DNA from: Verrucomicrobiota bacterium
GTDB taxonomy: Bacteria; Verrucomicrobiota; Verrucomicrobiia; Opitutales; Opitutaceae
Assembly: GCA_016871775.1 (NCBI GenBank)
Contig: VHCI01000010.1
Location: 1-50,994, forward strand
Length of the DNA: 50,994 nucleotides
Reading direction: 5' to 3'
Position 1 is the first letter of the stretch, and each line of letters opens with the position of its first letter. The notes under the pieces are model-generated. The model made no database searches. It had not been told where the DNA came from and saw only the letters and a list, made by a program, of their open reading frames with translations. Made by a program: the position numbers and the translations under genes. Positions 18,565 to 28,278 of the stretch are shown one piece after another.

Positions 18565-21500
18565 ATGAATCCCGCTCCCGCCACGCCTCCGCTCGCCCCT
18601 GCCAGCGCCACCCCGCGCCCCGCCCCCGGCCTGCCGGCGAAACAGGGCCTCTACGATCCCGCCTTTGAGCACGACGCCTGCGGCGTGGGCTTCATCGCCG
18701 ACCTCCACGGCCGCAAGTCCCACAAGATGGTGGCCGACGGGCTCCAGATTCTCCGCAACCTCGATCACCGGGGCGCCAGCGGTGCCGAGATCAACACCGG
18801 CGACGGCGCGGGCATTCTCATCCAGATGCCCCACCGCTTCCTCGTGGAGGCCTGCGAGGCCGCGCGCATCACGCTCCCCGCCCCCGGCCACTACGGCACC
18901 GGCCTCTTCTTTCTCCCCCGCAACGCTGCGATGCGCCGCAAGATCGAGGAGCGCTTTGAGCAGGTCGTCCGCGCCGAGGGCCTCGAGTTCCTCGGCTGGC
19001 GCACGGTCAAGACCGACAACTCGATGCTCGGCGACACCGCCAAGTCCGTCGAACCCTTCATGCGCCAGGCCTTCATTGGCCGCGGCCCCGACACCCGTGA
19101 CGAGGCCCACTTCGAGCGCAAACTTTACGTTGTCCGCAAGCGAGGCTACGCCGAGATCCGCACCTCCACGCTCCCCGGCGCCGAGTATTGGTACGTCGCC
19201 AGCCTCTCCCACAAGACCCTCGTCTATAAGGGGATGCTCACGACCGACCAGGTCGACCAGTACTTCCCCGAGCTGAAGGACCCGCGGATGGAGTCCGCCC
19301 TCGCACTCGTCCATTCCCGCTTCTCCACCAACACGTTTCCCAGCTGGGAACGCGCGCACCCTTATCGGTACCTCGCCCACAATGGTGAGATCAACACGCT
19401 GCGCGGCAATATGAACTGGATGCACGCCCGCCAGGCGCTCTTCGCCAGCGAGCTCTTCGGCGAGGACATCCGGAAGATCCTCCCCATCATCAACCCGAAC
19501 GGGTCCGACTCGGCCATGTTCGACAACACGCTCGAACTGCTCGTCCTCGCCGGCCGCCCCCTCGCGCACGCCATGATGATGATGATCCCCGAGCCGTGGT
19601 CCTACCACGAGTCGATGGACGACGAGCGCCGCGCCTTCTACCAGTTCCACTCCTGCCTGATGGAGCCCTGGGACGGCCCCGCCTCGGTCGCCTTCACCGA
19701 TGGCCGCCAGATTGGCGCCATCCTTGACCGCAACGGCCTCCGCCCTTCCCGCTTCTACGTCACCAAAGACGGCCTCGTCATCATGGCCTCCGAGGCCGGC
19801 GTCCTCGACATCCCGGCCGACCAAGTTGTCCGCAAGGGCCGCCTCCAGCCCGGCCGGATGTTCCTCGTCGACACCGCCGAAGGTCGGATCATCGAGGACG
19901 AGGAGATCAAGCGCGAAATCTGCCGCGCCCATCCCTACCGCGAGTGGCTCAACCAGCACCTCGTCCACCTCAGCGACCTGCCCGCCGCCCCCAAGATCGA
20001 GCCACCGGACCACGACACGCTGCTGCAGCGCCAGATCGCGTTCGGCTACACCTTCGAGGACGAGCGCATCCTCCTCCTGCCGATGGCCAAGGATGGTGTG
20101 GAAGCGATCGGCTCGATGGGTAACGACGCCGCTCTCGCGGTGCTCTCGAACAAGCCGCGGCTGCTCTACGACTACTTCAAGCAGCTGTTTGCCCAAGTCA
20201 CCAACCCGCCGATCGACTCGATTCGCGAGGAGATTGTCACCTCTGCCGAGACCCGCCTCGGCTCCGAGGGCAACCTGCTCCAGCCCGAGCCGAGCGCCTG
20301 CCGCCGCGTCGAGCTGAAGTGGCCCGTGCTTACCAACGAGGAGTTCGGCAAGATCCGCCGCACTCACCTCCCCGGCCTCAAGACCGGCGTCCTGCCGATC
20401 CTCTTCCGCGTCTCCCGCGGGGAGAAGGGCCTCGCCAAGTCGATGGAGGAACTCTCCATCATGGCTCGCCGGATGATCGAGGAGGAGGAGGTCAACGTGC
20501 TCATCCTCAGCGACCGCGGGGTGACGAAGGACTTCGCGCCCATCCCCGCGCTGCTCGCGGTGGCCGGTCTCCACCATTACCTCATCCGCGAGGGTCTACG
20601 TACCCGCGTGTCGCTGGTGCTCGAGACGGGTGAGGCGCGCGAGGTGCACCACTTCGCCCTGCTCATCGGCTACGGCTGCAGCGCCGTGAACCCGTACGTC
20701 GCCTTCGAGACGATCGCAGACATGATCCGCGAGAGCCACCTCTCCGGCATCGACCACGCCAAGGCCTGCGCGAACTTCGTCAAGGCCGCTTCCAAGGGGG
20801 TGGTGAAGGTGATGTCCAAGATGGGCATCTCCGCGATTCAGAGCTACCGCGGCGCCCAGGTGTTCGAGGCGCTGGGCCTCCGCCAGGACGTCATCGACCA
20901 CTACTTCACCTGGACGCCCTCCCGCGTGGGCGGGATCGGGCTCGATGTGATCGCCCAAGAGGTGCTCCTGCGCCACCGCGCGGCATATCCCGAGCGGGCG
21001 GTCGACGTCCGCGCGCTCTCCGCCGGCGGGCTCTACCAGTGGCGCGCCACCGGCGAGGCCCACCTGTTCACGCCGGAGTCCGTCCACGCCCTGCAAAAGG
21101 CAGTGCGGACCAACAACCTTCCGGCCTACCAAACCTATGCTCGGCTGATCAACGACCAGGGTCGCGCCCACTGCACCCTGCGCAGCCTGCTTGAGTTCAA
21201 GGACGCGCCCGCTGCCATCCCGCTCGAGGAGGTCGAGTCCGCCGAGAGCATCATGCGCCGCTTCAAGACCGGCGCGATGTCCTACGGCTCCATCTCCCAG
21301 GAAGCCCACGAGACGCTCGCGATCGCGATGAACCGGATCGGCGGCAAGTCGAACACCGGCGAAGGCGGCGAGGATCCCGCCCGCTTCACTTGGACCAACG
21401 AGCAGGGCGACTCGAAGAACTCCGCCATCAAGCAGGTCGCCTCCGGCCGCTTCGGCGTGACCAGCGAGTACCTCGTGAACGCGCGCGAGATCCAGATCAA

Positions 21501-23220
21501 GATGGCCCAGGGCGCAAAGCCCGGCGAAGGCGGCCAGCTGCCCGGCACCAAGGTCTACCCGTGGGTCGCCAAGACCCGTGGCACCACTGCGGGCGTCGGC
21601 CTCATCTCCCCCCCGCCCCATCACGACATCTACTCGATCGAGGACCTCGCCGAGCTGATCCACGACCTGAAGAACGCCAACAAAGAGGCCCGCATCAGCG
21701 TGAAGCTCGTCTCCGAGATCGGCGTCGGCACGGTCGCGGCCGGCGTCGCCAAGGCCCACGCCGACGTGGTGCTCATCTCCGGTTACGACGGCGGCACGGG
21801 CGCTTCGCCCCAGACTTCCCTCCAGCACGCGGGCCTGCCGTGGGAACTTGGCCTTGCCGAGGCCCACCAGACCCTCGTGCTGAACAACCTGCGCTCCCGC
21901 ATCGCCGTCGAGACCGACGGCCAGCTGAAGACGGGCCGCGACGTCGCCATCGCCGCCTTGCTTGGCGCTGAGGAGTTCGGCTTCGCCACGGCCCCCCTCG
22001 TCGCCACGGGCTGCATCATGATGCGTGTCTGCCACCTCAACACCTGCCCGGCCGGCGTCGCCACGCAGGACCCCCAGCTCCGCGTCCGCTTCACCGGCAA
22101 GCCGGAGCACGTGGTTAACTTCATGCGCTTCATCGCCGAGGATCTTCGCGCCATCATGGCCCACCTCGGCTTCCGCACGATCGAGGAGATGGTCGGCCGC
22201 ACCGACCGCCTCGAGCCCCGCAAGGCCCTCGACCACTGGAAGGCCCGCGGGCTCGATTTCTCCAACATCCTCTACCAGCCCGACGCCGGCCCCGAGGTCG
22301 GCCGCTTCTGCCAGCAGAAGCAGGACCACGGCATCGACCGCTCGCTCGATATGACCCGCCTCCTCGAGCTCTGCCGCCCCGCCATCGAGCGCGGCGAGAA
22401 GGTCATCGCCGAGCTGCCCATCCGCAACGTCAACCGCGTCGTCGGCACCATCACCAGCGGCGAGATCACCCGCCGCCACGGCGCCGCCGGCCTCCCGGAG
22501 GACACGATTCGCCTCAAGTTCACCGGCTCCGCCGGCCAGAGCTTCGGCGCTTTCGTCACCCGCGGGATGACCCTGGCCATCGAGGGCGACGCGAACGACT
22601 ACTTCGGCAAGGGCCTCTCCGGCGGGAAGCTGATCATCTACCCGCCCGCTGCGGCCCCCTTCCGCGCCGAGGAGAATATGATTATCGGCAACGTCGCCTT
22701 CTACGGCGCCAGCGCCGGCGAGGCCTACATCCGCGGCCTCGCGGGCGAGCGCTTCGCGGTCCGCAATTCCGGCGTCACCGTCGTGGTCGAGGGCGTCGGC
22801 GACAATGGCTGCGAGTATATGACCGGCGGCAATGTCGTCGTGCTCGGCCACGCCGGACGCAACTTTGGCGCCGGGATGTCCGGCGGCATCGCCTACGTCC
22901 TCGACGAGGCGGGCGACTTCCCCAGGCGCGTGAACCCGCAGATGGTCGGGATCGAGCGCCTCGAGGATCCCCGCGAGATCGCCGCCCTGCGCGCGATGAT
23001 CCAGAAGCACCTCGACTACACCCGCTCCGAGCGCGCTCGCGCCGTGCTCGCGGACTGGGCCGCGCACGTCCCGCGCTTCGTCAAGGTGATGCCCAAGGAC
23101 TACAAGCGGATGCTGGCCTGCCTGGACCGCGCCCGCGCCCAAGGCCTCACCGGCGACGAGGCCGTGATGGCCGCCTTCGAGGAAAACGCCCGCGACCTCT
23201 CCCGCGTCGGCGGCAACTGA
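18565..23220 (+). CDS. gltB: Glutamate synthase (NADPH) large subunit
   Basis: 1551 residues from ATG 18565; in-frame ATGs at 18526 and 18496 exist, but 18496 lies in the terminator loop. The glutaminase nucleophile is Cys39 (HDACGVGF), exposed after removal of a 38-residue propeptide, close to the propeptide length known in the family. Order: class II amidotransferase domain (about 39-430), central domain, FMN-binding synthase domain ([38 protein letters not shown]), 3Fe-4S ligands Cys1150, Cys1156 and Cys1161 ([12 protein letters not shown]), and the GXGXG helix domain near the end ([31 protein letters not shown]). It moves the glutamine amide to 2-oxoglutarate, giving two glutamates. gltD follows after 31 bp as partner. 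Confidence 0.97.
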   Translation: MNPAPATPPLAPASATPRPAPGLPAKQGLYDPAFEHDACGVGFIADLHGRKSHKMVADGLQILRNLDHRGASGAEINTGDGAGILIQMPHRFLVEACEAARITLPAPGHYGTGLFFLPRNAAMRRKIEERFEQVVRAEGLEFLGWRTVKTDNSMLGDTAKSVEPFMRQAFIGRGPDTRDEAHFERKLYVVRKRGYAEIRTSTLPGAEYWYVASLSHKTLVYKGMLTTDQVDQYFPELKDPRMESALALVHSRFSTNTFPSWERAHPYRYLAHNGEINTLRGNMNWMHARQALFASELFGEDIRKILPIINPNGSDSAMFDNTLELLVLAGRPLAHAMMMMIPEPWSYHESMDDERRAFYQFHSCLMEPWDGPASVAFTDGRQIGAILDRNGLRPSRFYVTKDGLVIMASEAGVLDIPADQVVRKGRLQPGRMFLVDTAEGRIIEDEEIKREICRAHPYREWLNQHLVHLSDLPAAPKIEPPDHDTLLQRQIAFGYTFEDERILLLPMAKDGVEAIGSMGNDAALAVLSNKPRLLYDYFKQLFAQVTNPPIDSIREEIVTSAETRLGSEGNLLQPEPSACRRVELKWPVLTNEEFGKIRRTHLPGLKTGVLPILFRVSRGEKGLAKSMEELSIMARRMIEEEEVNVLILSDRGVTKDFAPIPALLAVAGLHHYLIREGLRTRVSLVLETGEAREVHHFALLIGYGCSAVNPYVAFETIADMIRESHLSGIDHAKACANFVKAASKGVVKVMSKMGISAIQSYRGAQVFEALGLRQDVIDHYFTWTPSRVGGIGLDVIAQEVLLRHRAAYPERAVDVRALSAGGLYQWRATGEAHLFTPESVHALQKAVRTNNLPAYQTYARLINDQGRAHCTLRSLLEFKDAPAAIPLEEVESAESIMRRFKTGAMSYGSISQEAHETLAIAMNRIGGKSNTGEGGEDPARFTWTNEQGDSKNSAIKQVASGRFGVTSEYLVNAREIQIKMAQGAKPGEGGQLPGTKVYPWVAKTRGTTAGVGLISPPPHHDIYSIEDLAELIHDLKNANKEARISVKLVSEIGVGTVAAGVAKAHADVVLISGYDGGTGASPQTSLQHAGLPWELGLAEAHQTLVLNNLRSRIAVETDGQLKTGRDVAIAALLGAEEFGFATAPLVATGCIMMRVCHLNTCPAGVATQDPQLRVRFTGKPEHVVNFMRFIAEDLRAIMAHLGFRTIEEMVGRTDRLEPRKALDHWKARGLDFSNILYQPDAGPEVGRFCQQKQDHGIDRSLDMTRLLELCRPAIERGEKVIAELPIRNVNRVVGTITSGEITRRHGAAGLPEDTIRLKFTGSAGQSFGAFVTRGMTLAIEGDANDYFGKGLSGGKLIIYPPAAAPFRAEENMIIGNVAFYGASAGEAYIRGLAGERFAVRNSGVTVVVEGVGDNGCEYMTGGNVVVLGHAGRNFGAGMSGGIAYVLDEAGDFPRRVNPQMVGIERLEDPREIAALRAMIQKHLDYTRSERARAVLADWAAHVPRFVKVMPKDYKRMLACLDRARAQGLTGDEAVMAAFEENARDLSRVGGN

Positions 23221-23251
23221 ACCACTGCTCCCACCCCCGATCCCTCCTCCC

Positions 23252-24736
23252 ATGGGTAAGCCCACCGGATTCATCGAATACCTTCGCGAACTCCCCGTCG
23301 ACCGCGCCCCGGCCGAGCGCGTGAGGGACTGGAACGAGTTCCACCTTCACCTCGACGAGAAGAAGCTCCGCCAGCAGGGCGCGCGCTGCATGGACTGCGG
23401 CATCCCGTTCTGCCATTCGGGCAAGCTGATCAGCGGGATGGCCAGCGGCTGCCCGGTCAACAACCTCATTCCCGAGTGGAATGACCTGATCTACCGGGGG
23501 CTGTGGCGCGAGGCACTCGACCGCCTGCACAAGACGAACAACTTCCCCGAGTTCACGGGCCGTGTCTGCCCCGCCCCCTGCGAGGGGTCCTGCACGCTCG
23601 GGATCAACGCCCCGCCGGTCACGATCAAGAACATCGAGGTCTCGGTCATCGATAAGGGCTGGGACGAGGGCTGGGTCCTCCCGCAGGCCCCCCGCACCCG
23701 CACTGGCAAGAAGGTCGCGGTGATCGGCGCCGGCCCTGCCGGCCTTTCCGCCGCCGCCCAGCTCAACCAGGCCGGCCACACCGTCTCCGTCTTCGAGCGC
23801 GCCGACCGCCCGGGGGGGCTCCTGATGTACGGGATCCCCAACATGAAGCTCGACAAGCGCGAGGTGGTCCTGCGCCGCATCCGCCTGATGGAGCAGGAGG
23901 GGGTGAAGTTCATCTGCAACGCGAATGTGGGCGACAACGTCGAGCCGCAGATCTTCCTCAAGGAGTACGACGCCACCGTCATCTGCACTGGCGCCACCCA
24001 GCCGCGCGACCTCCCCATCGAGGGGCGCCAGCTGCAGGGCGTCCACTTCGCGATGGAGTTCCTCACCGCGAACACCAAGGCGCTCCTCAATGGCGGCACC
24101 GACCACTCGCCCATCCACGCCCGCGGCAAGGACGTCATCGTCATCGGCGGCGGCGACACCGGCACGGACTGCGTCGGCACCTCCCTCCGCCACGGCTGCC
24201 GCAGCATCACGCAGATCGAAATCCTCCCGCGGCCGCCGCTCGAGCGCCAGCCGGACAACCCCTGGCCCGAATGGCCCAAGACCCTCAAGGTCGACTACGG
24301 CCAGGAGGAGGCCGCCGCCCGCTTCGGCGCCGACCCCCGCACCTACCTTACGACGGTGAAGAAGTTCGTCGGCGATGCCGAGGGCCGGGTCAAGGAGCTG
24401 GTCACGGTCGACGTGAAGTGGGCGAAGAACGACAAGGGCCAGTTCGTGCCGCAGGAGGTCCCGGGCACCGAGCGCACCCGTCCCGCCCAGCTGGTGCTGC
24501 TCGCGATGGGCTTCCTCGGGCCCGAGCAGGCGATCCTCAAGGAGCTCGGCCTCGAGACCGACGCCCGTTCCAACCTCAAGGCGGAGCACGAGAAGTACAC
24601 GACCAACCTCAAGGGCGTGTTCGCCGCCGGCGACTGCCGCCGCGGCCAGAGCCTCGTGGTGTGGGCCATCAACGAGGGTCGCGGCGCCGCGCGCGAGTGC
24701 GACCGCTACCTGATGGGCCAGACCGACCTGCCCTGA
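23252..24736 (+). CDS. gltD: Glutamate synthase (NADPH) small subunit
   Basis: 494 residues. The N-terminal Fe-S region has Cys46, Cys49 and Cys54 ([11 protein letters not shown]), then [18 protein letters not shown]. The FAD Rossmann motif is [14 protein letters not shown] (about 155-168) with [12 protein letters not shown], and the NADPH motif is [17 protein letters not shown] (about 294). The C-terminal FAD loop [19 protein letters not shown] is present. It takes electrons from NADPH and passes them to the FMN of GltB. Length is normal for bacterial GltD. The ATG at 23252 is preceded by a pyrimidine-rich stretch rather than a Shine-Dalgarno. Co-transcribed with gltB. Confidence 0.97.
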   Translation: MGKPTGFIEYLRELPVDRAPAERVRDWNEFHLHLDEKKLRQQGARCMDCGIPFCHSGKLISGMASGCPVNNLIPEWNDLIYRGLWREALDRLHKTNNFPEFTGRVCPAPCEGSCTLGINAPPVTIKNIEVSVIDKGWDEGWVLPQAPRTRTGKKVAVIGAGPAGLSAAAQLNQAGHTVSVFERADRPGGLLMYGIPNMKLDKREVVLRRIRLMEQEGVKFICNANVGDNVEPQIFLKEYDATVICTGATQPRDLPIEGRQLQGVHFAMEFLTANTKALLNGGTDHSPIHARGKDVIVIGGGDTGTDCVGTSLRHGCRSITQIEILPRPPLERQPDNPWPEWPKTLKVDYGQEEAAARFGADPRTYLTTVKKFVGDAEGRVKELVTVDVKWAKNDKGQFVPQEVPGTERTRPAQLVLLAMGFLGPEQAILKELGLETDARSNLKAEHEKYTTNLKGVFAAGDCRRGQSLVVWAINEGRGAARECDRYLMGQTDLP

Positions 24737-24778
24737 GCCGCCGCCCGGCCCCCGCGGCCCGGGCGCGCCCCGCCGCCG

Positions 24779-25240
24779 ATGCCCTCGCAACCGATCCCCG
24801 GCTCCAGCGGCGAGATCCTCCGCGAGCTGCCCTCGCCCTACGTGCCGCATCCCGGCACCGGGCTGCTCCACCTGCCGCGCTTCCTCGCCAAGTGCCGGAT
24901 CGTGCGGCGCGACGGACGTTTGCCGGCCAGTTACGCCAAGAACTACAAGCGGGGCTGCGATCGCTTCCTCTGCCAGCACCTCGGCCTCGATCCCGCCGAC
25001 GTCGAGCAGGCCGTGTTCGCCGCCACCAGTGACGCCGACCTCGAGGAACGCCTCCGCCGGATGCTGCCCGCCGACGTCCGCGCCGCCGCATGGAACCGCC
25101 TTTACGTCCAGATGGGGATGACCGACGCCGGCCGCGACTTCCTCCGCGAGGCGCTCACCGCGATGGGCTGCCCCGACCGTGTCGCCGACATCCGCAGCGT
25201 TCCTGACCTGATGGACTTCGACGAGCGGCGGATCGAGTAG
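24779..25240 (+). CDS. DUF5069 domain protein
   Basis: 153 residues starting MPSQPIPGSSGEILRELPSP. The opening SPYVPHPGTGLLHLPRFLAKCR and the middle YKRGCDRFLCQHLGLDPADVEQAV match my recollection of DUF5069, a small soluble family frequent in Verrucomicrobia and of unknown function. No signal peptide or membrane segment; two Cys lie around RGCDRFLC. It is 42 bp after gltD on the same strand, with no hairpin that looks like a terminator, so it may be the third gene of the glt operon. Assignment rests on motif memory. Confidence 0.75.
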   Translation: MPSQPIPGSSGEILRELPSPYVPHPGTGLLHLPRFLAKCRIVRRDGRLPASYAKNYKRGCDRFLCQHLGLDPADVEQAVFAATSDADLEERLRRMLPADVRAAAWNRLYVQMGMTDAGRDFLREALTAMGCPDRVADIRSVPDLMDFDERRIE

Positions 25241-25249
25241 CCCCGCCGC

Positions 25250-26332
25250 TCACTCGGGCAGCAGCTCCGGCACCGGGGGCCGGCCGATGGTCCGCCGGAT
25301 CGACTCGAGGTTCTCGCGGATCAGGGCCCCCATCGATTCGCAGCGCAGGTACTCGCCCCGCTGGTAATGCTCCGCGAGCGCGGCGCGCAGCCGCTCCACC
25401 TTGTCCGGCGGGGAGATCGGGTCCTCCGCCATCCCGTGGAGCAGGCGGCCCAGCCGCTCCGAGGCCAACGCGGCCCGCTGCAGCATCAGCGTGTGCTCCT
25501 CGCGCCGGTACTGGCTCGCCGTTTCCAGCCGCAGGTGCCGCGTGCAGAACTGCACCAGCTGCAGGTTGTCTTTGAAGAATTGCGGCAGGTAGAAGTTCTT
25601 CCGGCCGTCGTAGCTCTGCTGATCGAAGTCCATCGCCCTGATCCGCAGCTGCGCCGCCTCGAAGTCGGGCGTCACCACGAACACGAAATTGTACGAGCGC
25701 ATATCCCCGAGCAGGCGGACGAAGCAGCGCTCGTTGAACTTCACCAGCTCCTTGGCCACCCGGATTGGCTTCAGCTCGCGCCGCCGCCCCAGCCAGTCGC
25801 GGATGTAGATGTCGCCGGGGATTCCCGCCACGTGCTCCTCCACCAGCGTGTCCCCGTGAGTGAGGAAACTGAGGCGGTTCGGCGACAGGAGGTGCTCCAG
25901 CTCGAGGCCGTAGACCCGCGAGGCGTCCGCCCGCTTCACGTAAAAGTAGTCCTGGTTGTCGTTATAGGCGTTGACGATCCGGATACGGAAGGGCGTCGAA
26001 TTACCGAAGGTGCAGAAGTCCACCCGGTCCACGTACAGGTGGCGCACCACGGACAGGTCGCCGTCCACCTTCAGGGCGGCGTACACCTCCTTGAGCCCCT
26101 CGTTGAGGGCGGCCATCTCGCCCGGGTCGTAGATCACGGTGTCCCAGAGCGTGGGCTGGCCCTGGTCGTCGACGAGGGGGATGACCTCGTGGAACGCGCG
26201 GAGCCGCTCGTAGGTGACGGGCATCTCACGTTCGCGGCGGTACCGTCGGAGGTAGTCGCGCAGCTCGGCCCGGATGGGGAAGCTGGGCTTCCTCCGGGTG
26301 GGCTGGGGGGCGACGGGCGCGGCCTCGGGCAT
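25250..26332 (-). CDS. Unrecognised protein with kinase-like motifs
   Basis: 360 residues from ATG 26332; a TTG further upstream is possible. I do not recognise a named family, but the motif order is that of a protein-kinase/aminoglycoside-phosphotransferase fold. A Lys in a beta-strand (YFYVKRA, Lys133) is followed by acidic residues in a helix (VYGLELEHLL), a hinge-like LVEEHVAGIPG (163-173), a catalytic-loop-like LLGDMRSYNFVF (Asp210, Asn215) and a metal-site-like MDFD (Asp235, Asp237). No signal peptide or membrane segment. The C-terminal third is helical and charged. It is convergent with DUF5069 (9-bp gap) and divergent from the ATPase gene with shared palindromic operators in between. 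The kinase reading is inference. Confidence 0.6.
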   Translation of the reverse strand: MPEAAPVAPQPTRRKPSFPIRAELRDYLRRYRREREMPVTYERLRAFHEVIPLVDDQGQPTLWDTVIYDPGEMAALNEGLKEVYAALKVDGDLSVVRHLYVDRVDFCTFGNSTPFRIRIVNAYNDNQDYFYVKRADASRVYGLELEHLLSPNRLSFLTHGDTLVEEHVAGIPGDIYIRDWLGRRRELKPIRVAKELVKFNERCFVRLLGDMRSYNFVFVVTPDFEAAQLRIRAMDFDQQSYDGRKNFYLPQFFKDNLQLVQFCTRHLRLETASQYRREEHTLMLQRAALASERLGRLLHGMAEDPISPPDKVERLRAALAEHYQRGEYLRCESMGALIRENLESIRRTIGRPPVPELLPE

Positions 26333-26412
26333 TCCTGGAGCGTGGACCGCCCGCGGCGCGGACGCACGCCGGAAGCGGCCGGGCCGCCGAGCGGCGGGCA
26401 CGGAAACCAAAT

Positions 26413-26450
26413 ACTCAGTCGTTGAGTGAAATTACTCAACCATTGAGTAA
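26413..26450. promoter_or_regulatory. Tandem palindromic operators in the divergent intergenic region
   Basis: ACTCAGTCGTTGAGT (26413-26427) and TTACTCAACCATTGAGTAA (26432-26450) share ACTCA-N5-TGAGT; the second has perfect 8-bp arms around CCA. Equivalent positions are 21 bp apart, about two helical turns, so two dimers would bind the same DNA face. They sit in the 155-bp A/T-richer gap between the kinase-like and ATPase genes and could control both. The rest of the gap shows nothing else. Confidence 0.7.
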
Positions 26451-26487
26451 ACTTGACCCCGACTGCCGGTGCGGCTCTGCTGCCCTT

Positions 26488-27675
26488 ATGGCCTTCGAAC
26501 GCGCGGTGGTGGCGGAACTGGTGGCGGGCTGCCGCCGCCGGGATCCGCTCGTGCAGGTCCTGGTGGGCCCGCGTCAGGTCGGCAAGACCACAGCCGCGCA
26601 GCAGCTCGTGGCCCGGCTGGGCTGGCCGCACGTCTGGGCCGCCGCGGACGCGCCCCTCCCGCCCGGCCCGGAATGGATCGAGTCCCACTGGAGCCTGGCG
26701 CGCCAGCGGTCCGCCCCCGGGGGGCGGCGGGTGCTGCTCGTGCTCGATGAGGTCCAGAAGGTCTCCGGCTGGAGCGAGGTGGTGAAACGCCTCTGGGACG
26801 AGGAGCGGCGCACCGGGGGTATGGTGTTGCCGGTCCTGCTGGGCTCCTCCGCGCTCCTGGTGCAGCGCGGCGTCGCGGAGAGCCTCGCGGGGAGGTTCTT
26901 CCTCCATCGCTGCCCGCATTGGTCGTGGCCGGAATGCGCGGCCGCGTTCGGCTGGTCGCTGCCGGACTGGATCTATTTCGGCGGGTATCCGGGGGCGGCC
27001 CAGTTCACCGGCGAGGAGCCCGCGTGGCAGCGTTACGTGGTGGACTCGCTGATCGAGACCGTGCTGGCCCGTGACGTCCTGCAGTTGCAGGTGATCACCA
27101 AGCCGGTGCTCCTGCGGCACCTGTTCGCCCTGGCGGCCGCCTACCCGGCCCAGATCCTGTCGTACAACAAGATGCTTGGCCAGCTCCACGATGCCGGCAA
27201 CACGACCACGCTGGCGGGCTATCTCCGGTTGCTGGAAATGGCCTATCTCGTCTCCGGCCTCGAGGTCTTCTCGCGCGGGCAGCCGCGCAAGCGGGGCAGC
27301 AGCCCGAAGCTCATCCTCTGGAACAACGCGTTGATCAGCGCGCAGGGGCTGCGGTCCCGCGCGGCGGCGGTGGCGGATGGCGCGTGGTGGGGCCGCCTGG
27401 TGGAGAACGCCGTCGGTGCCAACCTGCTCAACGGGCTCTCCGGCCCGGCGTGGAGCGTGACCTACTGGCGCGAGGGCGACCAGGAGGTCGACTTTGTGGT
27501 CGCCCACGGGTCCGCGGTCTGGGCCGTCGAGGTGAAGAGCGGTCGTCCGGGCCGGCTCAGCGGGCTGGCCGCGTTCCGGGCCCGTTACCCGAAGGCCAAG
27601 GCCCTCGTGCTCGGCGGGGAGGGGGTCCCCTTGGAGGAGTTCTTCCAGCGGCCGCCGCCCGACTGGTTCCGTTGA
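26488..27675 (+). CDS. AAA-type ATPase with DUF4143 domain
   Basis: 395 residues; the ATG at 26488 was preferred to an in-frame TTG at 26422 that lies in the first operator. Walker A GPRQVGKTT (27-35), Walker B LLVLDEVQK (Asp87, Glu88), a sensor-like LLGSSALL, then a winged-helix-like segment (AAAYPAQILSYNKMLGQLHDAG...TLAGYLRLLEMAYLV). A C-terminal DUF4143/restriction-fold region follows with EVDFVV...VWAVEVKSG, a PD-(D/E)xK-like motif. Members of this family are widespread in bacteria and archaea, often patchily distributed; function is largely unknown. Soluble. The internal winged helix makes autoregulation at the upstream palindromes plausible. The ECF sigma box starts 24 bp after its stop. 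Confidence 0.88.
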   Translation: MAFERAVVAELVAGCRRRDPLVQVLVGPRQVGKTTAAQQLVARLGWPHVWAAADAPLPPGPEWIESHWSLARQRSAPGGRRVLLVLDEVQKVSGWSEVVKRLWDEERRTGGMVLPVLLGSSALLVQRGVAESLAGRFFLHRCPHWSWPECAAAFGWSLPDWIYFGGYPGAAQFTGEEPAWQRYVVDSLIETVLARDVLQLQVITKPVLLRHLFALAAAYPAQILSYNKMLGQLHDAGNTTTLAGYLRLLEMAYLVSGLEVFSRGQPRKRGSSPKLILWNNALISAQGLRSRAAAVADGAWWGRLVENAVGANLLNGLSGPAWSVTYWREGDQEVDFVVAHGSAVWAVEVKSGRPGRLSGLAAFRARYPKAKALVLGGEGVPLEEFFQRPPPDWFR

Positions 27676-27698
27676 CCGGGCGGCGCCCGCAAATTTCC

Positions 27699-27728
27699 CT
27701 AGCGGAAACCGCCGCGCCGTCCGTTGAT
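27699..27728 (+). promoter_or_regulatory. ECF-type promoter box before the sigma factor gene
   Basis: CTAGCGGAAACC (27699-27710) carries a GGAA -35-like core; CGTTGA (27722-27727) is the -10-like element, 14 bases after GGAA. The same arrangement, 23 of 30 positions identical without gaps, recurs at 29311-29340 before the receptor operon. GGAA...CGTT is the general form of many ECF promoters. Transcription from here would begin only about 6 bases before the sigma ATG, so the mRNA would be nearly leaderless. Confidence 0.7.
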
Positions 27729-27738
27729 AGGCCGGCAG

Positions 27739-28272
27739 ATGACCCCGCCGCCCGATGACTCCCGCTGGTTCGCCGAGCAGGTGCAGCCGCACGACGCGGC
27801 TCTGCGGGCCTGGCTCCGCGCCCGCTTCCCCGCGCTCGGGGACGTCGACGACCTCGTCCACGAATCCTACGCCCGGCTGCTCCGCCTGCGCGCGCGCGAT
27901 CCGTTGCGGGCACACTCGGTGAAGCCCCTGCTCTTCACCACGGCGCGCCACCTTGCCCTCGACGAGCTCCGCCGGCGCCGGATCGTCCCGCTGCAGCCGC
28001 TGCCTGGGGAGGAAGAGGGGATCCTGCCCGCGGATGACGCGCCGGGCGTGGATGAGACCGTGAGCCGCCGCCAGGAACTCGCGTTGCTGGCCGAGGCGAT
28101 CCAGGCGCTGCCGCCGCGTTGCCGGCAGATCCTCACGCTGCGCAAGATCTACGGGCTCCCGCAGCGGGAGATCGCCCGCCAGCTGAGCATCTCCGAGCAC
28201 ACCGTCGAGGCGCAGGTGGGGATCGGGATGCACCGCTGCGCCGACTACCTCAGCCGGCTCGGGCTGCCCTGA
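27739..28272 (+). CDS. ECF-family RNA polymerase sigma factor (FecI-like)
   Basis: 177 residues from ATG 27739; an upstream in-frame TTG falls inside the -10 element of the promoter. Region 2 spans about residues 16-75 (LRARFPALGDVDDLVHESYARLL...LLFTTARHLALDELRRRR) and region 4 about 118-170 (ALPPRCRQILTLRKIYGLPQREIARQLSISEHTVEAQVGI). That pattern, together with the fecR-like gene 6 bp downstream and a STN-domain receptor after it, defines a FecI-type cell-surface signalling sigma factor. It would direct RNA polymerase to the GGAA-N14-CGTT boxes, including the one before itself (positive autoregulation). Confidence 0.93.
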   Translation: MTPPPDDSRWFAEQVQPHDAALRAWLRARFPALGDVDDLVHESYARLLRLRARDPLRAHSVKPLLFTTARHLALDELRRRRIVPLQPLPGEEEGILPADDAPGVDETVSRRQELALLAEAIQALPPRCRQILTLRKIYGLPQREIARQLSISEHTVEAQVGIGMHRCADYLSRLGLP

Positions 28273-28278
28273 AGCAGG

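Noticed and set aside
18331-24979. Very long open frames on the minus strand opposite gltB and gltD
   Set aside because: They are antisense shadows caused by high third-position GC; their translations are Gly/Val/Asp-rich without domains, while the plus strand encodes clear GltB and GltD.
26422-26487. TTG start for the DUF4143 ATPase
   Set aside because: It lies within the tandem operators, and the extra residues lack similarity; the ATG at 26488 starts directly at the family N-terminus.
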